From Sorex araneus (taxonomy: Eukaryota > Chordata > Mammalia > Eulipotyphla > Soricidae), in NCBI RefSeq assembly GCF_027595985.1, contig NC_073304.1, forward strand, positions 222,509,723 to 222,573,722: 64,000 bases of DNA, read 5' to 3'. How positions within the stretch are numbered: the stretch's first letter is position 1; each line of letters opens with the position of its first letter. The position numbers and the translations under genes were made by a program. This document shows, in pieces, positions 56,000 through 64,000 of the stretch. The notes beneath the pieces are model-generated. The model did no database searches. It worked only from the letters and a program-made list of their open reading frames with translations, and had not been told where the DNA came from.

Positions 56000-58900
56000 T
56001 TCAACAAGTTTCTTTGCTCACAGCTCCGAGGGTTCCAAGTTCAAGATGACAGGTTTGGTCTCTCGGTCAGCTTCTCCCCTTGGCCTGCAGGCATGTCCTC
56101 ACCTGGTCTTTCCTTTGTGAAATACAGCCATGGGGATCTGTGTGTCCCATCTCCGCATCTTACAAAGTCACCAATCAGACTGGACTCTTCCCCCACCTGC
56201 AACAGCCTCACCTCAGCCTAGCACCTTGCAAAGCCCCTGTTCTCTCCCATGTAGCCAAATCTGGGGGCTGGAGCCATAACTCATGGGGGCAGAGTTCATG
56301 CCCTTCGGGGGGGACCAGAGGAGACCCTCCTCCCACCCCAGACCTCCTGAGCACCACCTGCGAGACACCCCCAATAAAGACATTCTGACTGCCAAGACCC
56401 ATAGGTCAGCAGAGCCTCTCTTTCAGACGGACCCCTGAGTTTATCCACCTGCTGGACTTTTAACCACTAGACATTTCCCACCCAGACAGGGCCTAGTTCT
56501 GGCCCCCAGCAGACCCCTGCTTTCTTATCCTGCACCCACAGGGAGGGGGGCAGGAGAGAAGAGTTAGGAATGAGTCCCTAAAAGCAGGGAGGGGGACTTT
56601 CCAGTGGAAGTGCTCCTGGCCAGCTGGCCATCATGAGCCCATCCCCTGGCCCCTGCAGGACACTGAGCAGCCGGCCAGTGTGCCCGTCCCCACACCCAGC
56701 TTCCTGCTGGACTGCAGCCTGGAAGACACAGGAGCGGGGGCGCATCCCAAGCTCACGTCAAACTGGGGAACACCTGGCTTATGTCCAGGACTTCCGGGCT
56801 GTGTGGACACACGGGGCCAGCTGAGTCCGAGGCTCCTCCAAACACGGACTCTAGAAGGGACCCCGGAGTGTAGAAACCACTGCCTGCACTTGGAAATCCC
56901 CCGAGCCCCTAAACTTAGATCTAACACTCTGGGCATGGGCTGCATCCTAGGGGTCCTGGGCTCAAATCCTGGTGAGGCAGAGACCCCAGCCCAGAGGGAC
57001 CCTTTGCAATCTGCCACCATCCAGGCAGCCTGCTCTGACCCCCGATCCAGCATGTGCAGAGGCTGGAGAAGCCTGAGGACCCAGAGTGGCTGACATGGAG
57101 GGAAGGATGGGCGCTGCCCACATTCTGTCCCTCCACTGTCCCCTCCCTCCCAGCCAGAGTCCTTTTCCTCCTCCCAGAGGCACAGATCAGAGCCCCCAAG
57201 TTGAACCCCAGACCATGACACAGTCTGCACTCAGGCCAGAGCAGGAGTCCTGGGCTGGAGCCTGCTCAGTCTGTTCTGAACAAAAACTGTATCCCCAAGC
57301 CCCGGGGTCCCGCATAGCTTCTGAGCAATCAGGCTTCAAAGTGCTCCTGGACGCGGAGAAGGTCGGCAGAGGAGCACCGCAGCCCTGCCAGCCCTCACCC
57401 ACTCCTGGCCCGGCTGGGAGCTCAGATGCCAGCCTGTTCCCTCACCCATGTCTGCAGATTGAATAAATCAGGGTAGCAGGGACCAAACCCAGCAGCAGAA
57501 GCGCCCTGCTTTCTAAGGGACTGACCTCTGGCCTGGACCCCCCTTCCAGAGGCCCCAGACTTTCCCCCTTTGTCCTGAACCTGGTAGCAGTGGGACAGGG
57601 TAGGGTCTGGGGCCTAAGCCCCCCTTCCTCTGGGGGCTGCTGAGGGTGACATCTGGGATTTATAAACACAAGCAGAGCCTGGGACTGCCCCAGCCCTCTT
57701 GGGTCTCGCTGCAGCTCCCACTGTGGGGAGGAGGGGGCGGGTTTGGGGATTCCACAGAACCCTCGCCCCAGACGTAGGCAGAGGGAAGGGGAGAGGGAGT
57801 GTGTGGCATCAAGCAGGAGGGGATGCAGGGACACTGGTGGTGGCCGGGATGGGCAGAGCTACAGAGCTCCCTGGCTGGGTACCCAGATGCAGAGCAGAGA
57901 AGTGGCACTGCGCCGGCAGCCCGCGCTCCCCTGGCCAGGTGGGTCTGGATTCCGGTTCAGCTGCCTGCCTCAAAGTTAGCCCTGCACCCAGCAACTCTGA
58001 GGGTGATTCCTCCTCGGCAAACGGAGGGCTTTGTGGATATTTAGCCCACAGACGAGGTCTAGCAGCCAGAGAGGACTGTGAATTATTACTGGTGAAGCTC
58101 TCCGGGCCAGAATTGGAAGAACACTGGGGTTCCTGCAGGTCATTCACCTTCTCAATGACCCTGCGGGCAGCGGGCTGTATCTCCACCCCCACCCCCGGGT
58201 TCTAGATCAAGCCACCGGCTGGAGCCGGGAAAGATGAAGTGGCTTCTCTCAAACCAGAGCCAGGATCCAGCCGCAGGGCTGTGACACCCCCTGCCTGCCC
58301 CACCCCTGCCCCCACCCCTGCCCTGCTCACCTCTCTGAGCTAGAATAGGGAGGCCAGCGTGGGTGGGAATCGGTGTCTTCTGATCTTCCTGGCCTCACCC
58401 TCCCCGCCCTGGTGGCCAAGGTCAAGGCTTGCTTGTGACTCCCGACTCGACTCCTCCCAGAGGCTGCCAGCCTCCCCTACCCCGCTGAGACCTCCTGCCG
58501 TTCCCTGCCCTCCCAAAAAAAACGCTTCCCTTAGTGACCCCAACCACGTGCGCAGGTCCCCACGCTCCCCAGTGCTCGGGCATCGGGGTCAGGAAGGGGT
58601 TAATGGTGGCTGGAGGTGGCTCCTCGGTCCTGGGGCATGAGCAGCCCAGTGGCTTTGTGGCAGGCAGAGTGAGAAACCTGAAACTCTGGGGCAGGAGGTA
58701 GGATCGAGGAGCTGGTTGGGTGAAAAGCACTAGAAGGGTCTGCAGGGCCAGAGTTCACACCTAGAGTGTGGGGGAAGGGGAGTGCCAAAGGACTCTCCCC
58801 AGCCTACCCCCCTCTAGGGGCCGCACCCCCTGTGGTCTGGAACATAAGCTCCAGGCTCACTCTCCCCGCTACCTCCTACCCCAGGACCTTCTCCCCACTG

Positions 58901-59107
58901 CACATTCAACCATGGGGCCGGAGTCCTGCTCCATTCCCCGCCAGAAGGGACAAGGCAGAATTCAAGAGAGAATCTGAGTCTAGTAGGACAGGAAGGCTGA
59001 GGGTGGCACCATAGGGGGTGTTGTTCCCCCTTCCTGGGTAAGGGTCTGGAGGGCGGGCACCTCCCGCCCTGCCTCAGGGATAACCATATCGTCCCTTTGT
59101 CCCCTTT
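56000..59107. other. Repeat-poor part of MEOX1 intron 1
   Basis: Three kilobases of unique, moderately GC-rich sequence without SINEs, unusual in this window. No exon with recognisable coding was found; overlapping frames up to 199 codons seem to be chance. Confidence 0.45.
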
Positions 59108-59288
59108 CTGGCTTGTTTTGGTTTGAGGGCCACACCTGGCAATGCGCAGGCCTCACCCTGGCTCTGCACTCAGGGATGATCATTCCTGGCATGCTCAGGG
59201 GACCATATGGGATGCCAAATATCGAACCGGGCTGGCTTCATGCAAGGCAAGTCGCTTCCCCTTCCCTCTGCACTATCGCTCCAGCCCC
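59108..59288 (-). mobile_element. SINE A
   Basis: Antisense. TTGTCCCCTTT and TTGTCCCTTTC on the two sides suggest the target duplication. Confidence 0.85.
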
Positions 59289-59889
59289 CAATTGTCCCTT
59301 TCATTGCAGGGACACTTGGGAGCCTGTAAAGGCTCCGCCATGGGTTTCATGAGAACAGTGAGTTCTGCGGCCTGAATTCCTGTTGCATCTTCAGATGAAC
59401 CATCGTCATGAATGTGGACCATTTGCTTAACAGCTCAGTGCTCGGGTTTCTGGTGCATAGAACAGAGCCAATTCTGGATTCACCTGGCTGAGGGCGGGAG
59501 GGTTGGGCCAGTGCTTGGGACCCCCTACAGTCCTGAGGGGTTTGTGACTGCTTGGTGTTAGAGGTGCAAGGCCTGTGTCAGCCTCACCCCAGACCTACTG
59601 AGTAGGTGGGCTCTTGGCTTTGCCTTGTGAACGGGGCTGGGGTGGCTGTGTCTGTGTAGAGCATCTCACCCCACTGATCCCAGCTAAAGTCCAGGTGGGC
59701 GGGGGCTGGATAGCTGAGATCACCCCTGAGCCAAGGCCAGCTTCTCCTGCTCTGGGAAGACAAAAATGGGGGACCAAAAGTTGAGAGCCAAAGGAAAAAA
59801 TACTCCCTCATTTTCAAGGGATTGAGTCCCTAGAAGAAATAATATTGGGACCATGTGGATTCTTTCTTATCATCTTTTGTTTTTGTTTT

Positions 59890-60080
59890 TGCTTTTTTTG
59901 AGGGGAGGGGTGTGTTGTTTTTTGGCCACACCCAGCAGTGCACAGAGCCTACTCCTGACTCTGTGCTCAGGGATCACTCCTGGCAGACTTGGGGGACCAT
60001 ACGGAGTATCGGGGGTACAAACCCAGGCCAGCCTTGTGCAAGGCTAGCTTCTTAGCCTCTGTCCTGTCTCTCTGGGCCCA
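59890..60080 (-). mobile_element. SINE A (diverged)
   Basis: Antisense copy; GGCCACACCCAGCAGTGCACA to CTGTCTCTCTGGGCCC. Confidence 0.8.
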
Positions 60081-60120
60081 TCCTTGATTACTAAGGGGCT
60101 GTGTCTGAGAAAGAACTGAA

Positions 60121-60395
60121 AGGGCTGGAGCACAGACATGCTCTATGCAGTGCAAGAGGCCTGGAATTGAGAGGCTGGAGAGATAGCACAGTGGGTAGGG
60201 CATTTGCCTTGCACACGGCCCACCCGAGTTCGATTCCCAGCATCCCATATGGTTCCCTGAGCACCGCCAAGAGTAATTCCTGAGTGCAGAGCCAGGAGTA
60301 ACCCCTGTGTATCACCAGGTGTGACCCAAAACAAAAAAAAAAAGAGGCCTGGAATTGATCCCTGACACCACACAGTCCCCTGAGCCCCACCCTGA
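60121..60395 (+). mobile_element. Old SINE remnant interrupted by a younger SINE A
   Basis: GGGCTGGAGCACAGACATG before the insert, and GGAATTGATCCCTGACACC with ACACAGTCCCCTGAGC after it, are parts of one degraded SINE A-like copy. Confidence 0.65.
60171..60341 (+). mobile_element. SINE A 140 bp upstream of MEOX1 exon 2
   Basis: Near-consensus sense copy with a 17-bp target duplication AAGAGGCCTGGAATTGA (60154-60170 and 60342-60358). Confidence 0.93.
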
Positions 60396-60480
60396 CCCCT
60401 GCTCCAACACAGACACAGAAGAAGCTGTCTTGCTGCTGAGGTCACTCACCTCTTCCTGTCCGGGCCTCTCTCTCCCCCAG

Positions 60481-60653
60481 ACAACCAGGAGCCCCGAGGG
60501 AAGGCGGAGGGCGGCAACAAGGCCCGCAAGGAGAGGACAGCCTTCACCAAAGAGCAGCTGCGGGAGCTGGAGGCCGAGTTCGCCCATCACAACTACCTGA
60601 CCCGGCTCCGGAGATACGAGATCGCCGTCAACCTGGACCTCTCCGAGCGGCAG
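60481..60653 (+). CDS. MEOX1: MEOX1 coding exon 2 (homeodomain, helices 1-2 and start of helix 3)
   Basis: These 173 bp encode residues 153-210. The exon begins after a pyrimidine-rich acceptor (tctctcccccag) with DNQEPRGK and carries the homeodomain from about residue 167: [18 protein letters not shown], then [23 protein letters not shown]. With the single base carried over from exon 1 it makes exactly 58 codons, so the exon ends in phase 0 after Gln210. The donor is CAG|GTGTGG, weaker than consensus. Because 173 is not a multiple of three, skipping this exon would shift the frame and remove the homeodomain. A fairly intact SINE A sits about 140 bp upstream of the acceptor. Confidence 0.97.
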
Positions 60654-60914
60654 GTGTGGCCAAGGGACCTCCTCTCCCGCCCTCCCCCACCCCAACTCCT
60701 CCCCGAACCTTCTTCCTCTTCTCCCTCTGTTCCCGTCCACTGATTCTATTCTTCGGCTGTGGTTGAGATTCACTGTGGAGATTTGAACATGCTGGTGTCT
60801 GGGTACCGCCCTCAGGGATGGCTTTCATAGGTCTGGGGTGGGGTCTGGCACCCAGGATCCTCAGGGTCCCCAAGGGGATTCAAACACACAGCCGGCATCA
60901 GCACTTCTGATCCA

Positions 60915-61060
60915 AATTAGAGTGTATTTTGAGTGTGAGGCATCTGTCTTGCATGAGACCAACCGTGGTTCAATTTCAGCACCGCAGAGTCTCTTGAGCA
61001 TTACCAGGAATGACCCTTGAGCACTGCCGAATGTAGCCCACCCCCAAATGCAAATAAATA
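60915..61060 (+). mobile_element. SINE A (old, MEOX1 intron 2)
   Basis: Degraded sense copy; CTGTCTTGCATGAGACCAACC and TGAGCACTGCCGAATGTAGCC are recognisable. Confidence 0.65.
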
Positions 61061-61071
61061 AAATGCAGAGT

Positions 61072-61200
61072 TCCAGGCTGCAGAGATAACTCAATGGGCC
61101 AGGAGCCCATGCTTCACATGCAGGAGCCCCCGGGCCCATGGTTCCCTGACCACCACCAGGAGTATCCCCAGAGCACGGAGTCCAAAATGAACAACAAACA
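61072..61200 (+). mobile_element. SINE A (old fragment, MEOX1 intron 2)
   Basis: Degraded sense copy; GGCTGCAGAGATAACTCAATG and CACCACCAGGAGTATCCCCAGAGC. Confidence 0.55.
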
Positions 61201-61398
61201 AGTAAATAAAGTGAAGATTCTGGTGTGGCAGGAAGTGCTTTCACAGTCATAATGAGCAAGACAGGAAACTTGGTGTTTCTAGTACATTCTCAGGTGATTT
61301 GAATAGGAGGCAGCCTTAAGGCACCCTGAAAAACACTACCTCCCACTTGCCTGCTCTGGCATGCAAGAAAGTGGGATTAATATTCTTATTACCATCAC

Positions 61399-61655
61399 TG
61401 GGCTGGAGCAATAGCACAGTGGTTGGGTGTTCGCCTTTCATGTGGCCAACCGGTGTTCAATTCCTCCGCCCCTCTCGGAGAGCCCGGCAAGCTACCGAGA
61501 GTATCGAGCCCTCTCGGCAGAGCCTGGCGAGCTACCCGTGCGTATTGGATATGCCAAAAACAGTAACAATAAGTCTCTCAATGAGAGACGTTACTGGTGC
61601 CCGCTCGAACAAACTGATGAGCAACGGGATGACAGTGACAGTGATTTACCATCAT
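61399..61655 (+). mobile_element. SINE B, full length (MEOX1 intron 2)
   Basis: The best full-length copy in the window: head from GGGCTGGAGCAATAGCACAG, B box GTGTTCAATTCC, both GGCAAGCTACC/GGCGAGCTACC units, and the terminal GATGACAGTGACAGTGA repeat. Confidence 0.9.
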
Positions 61656-61687
61656 TATTATAAATATTTTGAATACCATTGACTTTT

Positions 61688-61869
61688 TATGTTTTTTTTT
61701 CTTTTGGCTTTTTGGGTCATATCCAGTGATGCTCAGGGGTTACTCCTGGCTCTGAACTCAGGAATTACTCCTGGCAGTGTTCAGGGACCATATGGGATGC
61801 TGGGGATTGAACCTGGGTCAGTCACATGCAAGGCAAATGCCCTCCCCACTGGACTATTGCTCCAGACCC
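61688..61869 (-). mobile_element. SINE A (MEOX1 intron 2)
   Basis: Antisense full-length copy. ACCATCATTATTAT before the SINE B end and CCCATCATTATTAT after this copy suggest a shared local repeat. Confidence 0.88.
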
Positions 61870-61904
61870 ATCATTATTATATTGATAGCAGCTTAGAGAT
61901 GCTC

Positions 61905-62050
61905 ATGCTTTCTGCCAGAGTGCTGGATTTGGAGAATCAAAAGGCTTCAATTCAAATACTGCCTCCACCACCTCCTGGCCCTGTGACTCTGGGTTATGAA
62001 TCTAAGACCTCCCTGCAGAGAGTAATAAAACTCAGAAGGGAAAGAATGCA
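61905..62050 (+). repeat. MIR (MEOX1 intron 2)
   Basis: Sense MIR: AATTCAAATACTGCCTCCACCAC, then TGTGACTCTGGGTTA. Confidence 0.6.
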
Positions 62051-62095
62051 AACCAGAGCTATGGAAGCTGAAAGTGCTTTAGAAATATTCCTGGT

Positions 62096-62242
62096 GGGGC
62101 CAGAGTAAGCAGGTCTGGCATGCAACAGACCTGGGTTCGAACTCTGGTACCCCATATGGTTCCCTGAACACTGCAAGAAGTGATTCCTAAGCACAGAGCC
62201 AGGAGTAATCCCTGAGCATCATTGGGCATAGCCCCCCCAAAC
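62096..62242 (+). mobile_element. SINE A (MEOX1 intron 2)
   Basis: Sense copy with a shortened head; B box CTGGGTTCGAACTCTGG is kept. Confidence 0.8.
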
Positions 62243-62261
62243 AATAATAATAATATATATA

Positions 62262-62437
62262 TATTTTTTTTTGCTTTTCGGGTCACACCCAGAGATGCAC
62301 AGGGGTTATTCCTGGCTCTGCACTCAGGAATTACTCCTGGCGGTGCTGGGGGACCATACGGGATGCTGGGAATCGAATCCGGGTCAGCCACATGCAAGGC
62401 AAACGCCCTACCCGCTGTGCTATCACTCCAGCCCCAA
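62262..62437 (-). mobile_element. SINE A (MEOX1 intron 2)
   Basis: Antisense near-consensus copy; bounded by AATAATAATAAT on both sides. Confidence 0.92.
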
Positions 62438-62446
62438 TAATAATAA

Positions 62447-62620
62447 TTTTTTTTTTGCTTTTTGGGTCACACCTGGCGATGCACAGGGGTTACTCCTGGC
62501 TCTGCACTCAGGAATTACTCCTGGCGGTGCTCAGGGGACCATATGGGATGCTGGGAATTGAACCTGGGTCAGCCGCGTGCAAGGCAAACGCCCTACCCGC
62601 TGTGCTATCGCTCCAGCCCC
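62447..62620 (-). mobile_element. SINE A (MEOX1 intron 2)
   Basis: Antisense near-consensus copy; same AATAATAATAATTTTTTT border as the previous copy. Confidence 0.92.
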
Positions 62621-63041
62621 AATAATAATAATTTTTTTAAATTATTTTTTTTTAAATTTTTAAATTTTTAAAAATTTTTAAAAATTATACAAAAATGTTG
62701 CTGGGATGAGGCTGGTCATGGATTCTCTGCCCAGCCATTGCTGTGTAAGGTTCACTAGAAGTGGGTGCTGGGAGGGGAGGCCCCTGTGTAGGGGGCGGGG
62801 CCTGCGGAAGAAGGTGGGGGAGCAATGCAGAGTCACTTAGAACCTTCCCAGTCTCTATGGGGCGGGGTGTTCTCGGGGCAGACGCTGGGCTGGATCCTGG
62901 AACTTTCAGAGGTGTGAGGAGGTGTGCTCAGAGTTCTGAGCGGGTCCCCCGAGTCGCTCCTGGCTCATTCAGCATCAATATGGGGACGAGGTTCCACTTA
63001 CCCGGAGGTGAGTTGGCTCATTCGCTTTTTCACTTCTTCAG

Positions 63042-63164
63042 GTCAAAGTGTGGTTCCAGAACCGAAGGATGAAGTGGAAGCGCGTGAAGGGGGGTCAGCC
63101 CATCTCCCCCCATGAGCAAGACCCCGAGGACGGGGACTCCGCGGCCTCTCCAAGTTCAGAGTGA
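63042..63164 (+). CDS. MEOX1: MEOX1 coding exon 3 (recognition helix, C-terminus and stop)
   Basis: The acceptor cttcttcag at 63033-63041 precedes [18 protein letters not shown], the DNA-recognition helix. Trp214, Phe215 and Asn217 correspond to homeodomain positions 48, 49 and 51. Gln216 is position 50, as in Antennapedia-like proteins. The homeodomain ends near residue 226 and is followed by the short acidic-serine tail [15 protein letters not shown]...SPSSE, then TGA at 63162-63164. The intron at the Q|V boundary inside helix 3 is the known MEOX gene structure. No frameshift or missing key residue is seen, so the gene looks functional. Confidence 0.97.
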
Positions 63165-64000
63165 GATTCTCCAGAGGGAAAAAACAGACGAGGACTGCAC
63201 CCCTCCTGCTCCCGCCCTGCCCCTCCCCCCAGTCCTCCTCCACCTTCTCCCGCCTCCTCAGAGCAGCCTCTCCACATCTTGAAATGACTCTTGAAGATGA
63301 ACCTGCCCAGTGTTTCCGGGAGCCCAGAAAGTTCCTTCCAGCATTGCTCCTCGAAGCCCCTTTTCTTCCCACAGCTCTCCTGGAGTCAGATCTTTGCCCA
63401 GTGTAGACCCCACTTCTCTGCAAATCCTTGCCATCCTCCACTCCTCCTCCCCCTCCTCCATGCTGACACCACCAGCAGCAGAAGGGGGAAGGATTGCCCC
63501 CCCCAGGCACGTGACCCAGAGAGGAGACACAGCCTGGAAGCCCAAGACTGTCTTTTCGGTGACTTCCGGTTCTCTCGGTTGCCCCCTAACACTGCCCCCC
63601 ACCCCACGCCAATAGTGCAAGGAGGTTGGAGAATAGAAGCTCGGCTCTTGCAAATGAGAAACCAGCCCCTGTCTCAGCCTTTGGCGGCTGTTACATGGCA
63701 AGTTCTGGACAGACACTGGCCAGAAGAGGACAATCTGACCAACAGTAGCATTGGGGCCCTGCTTCCTCCAAATCAGTTCAGGGATATCGCTGTGAACTGC
63801 ACCCCCAAGCTCCCCGGATGTTCCCGTGATTGAGACAAAGTTAGCAAGGTGTTCTCAGGATGGAGGGGTGAGGCCAGGGCAGCTGGGCCAAAGCCCGGAC
63901 GGGACAAAGAGCATCCCTCTCCCTCTGGGGACTGAGCTGGCACCCCTCCCATGTGTACCTCCAAAAACCCTTATCCGGGGAGGATCTGTTGAGATTGTGG
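63165..64000 (+). other. MEOX1: MEOX1 3' UTR (partial, continues past the window)
   Basis: Sequence after the TGA is unique, with no SINE insertion, which fits a transcribed 3' UTR. I find no AATAAA or ATTAAA hexamer followed by a plausible cleavage site before the window ends, so the polyadenylation site is probably beyond 64000. Open frames of 60-180 codons in this stretch have no recognisable homology. Confidence 0.7.

Larger units (their letters stand above)
60654..63041 (+). other. MEOX1: MEOX1 intron 2 (2.4 kb)
   Basis: The intron is bounded by GTGTGG and cttcttcag. More than half of it is SINE sequence: two degraded sense SINE A copies, a full-length sense SINE B, and three antisense and one sense SINE A. 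The last 350 bp before exon 3 (about 62690-63041) are unique and moderately GC-rich. Confidence 0.9.

Noticed and set aside
61688-62625. Repeated frames such as [19 protein letters not shown] and relatives, seen at many places
   Set aside because: The antisense strand of SINE A happens to be open in several frames; these are repeat translations and not a protein family.

Overview
The window is nuclear DNA of a placental mammal. The young repeats point to an insectivore, most likely a shrew (Soricidae). The genome is saturated with about 50 copies of a roughly 180-bp tRNA-headed SINE (called SINE A here) and carries four copies of a second SINE (SINE B) that shares its head. The species guess is from memory of shrew repeats, not from a search. 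Ancient mammalian repeats (MIR, L2, MER5A-like, old LINE-1) are also present.

Only one intact protein-coding gene is visible: MEOX1, on the + strand, in three coding exons (44290-44746, 60481-60653, 63042-63164). The joined frame is 250 codons with a complete homeodomain split by intron 2. The 3' UTR runs off the right edge. Intron 1 (15.7 kb) holds LINE-1 debris, two very long CTTT/CCTT tracts, many SINEs and a few repeat-free stretches that may be regulatory. Intron 2 (2.4 kb) is mostly SINEs.

The first 44 kb has no intact gene. In other mammals the neighbour 5' of MEOX1 is SOST, and the interval between them holds the distal SOST bone enhancer (ECR5) that is lost in Van Buchem disease. 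The left 44 kb is therefore probably the MEOX1-proximal half of that interval. Several repeat-free, AT-rich or CpG-rich blocks (about 2.7-3.3, 7.0-8.0, 11.7-11.9, 19.2-19.5, 22.7-23.1, 28.9-29.3 and 37.0-37.3 kb) are the best enhancer candidates. The block at 19.2 kb has a perfect MEF2 consensus.

The most striking non-gene feature is a processed MITF pseudogene at 23.5-26.5 kb. Its 5' part, from the 5' UTR through the bHLH-zipper, lies on the + strand. Its 3' part, the C-terminus plus 3' UTR, lies on the - strand. The two meet head to head, as expected from LINE-1 twin priming. Its 3' UTR is fused directly to the 3' half of a SINE B, which suggests a chimeric retrotranscript.

No bacterial-type system, CRISPR array or RNA gene was seen. 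Most open frames in the window are SINE sequence or GC-rich chance frames.
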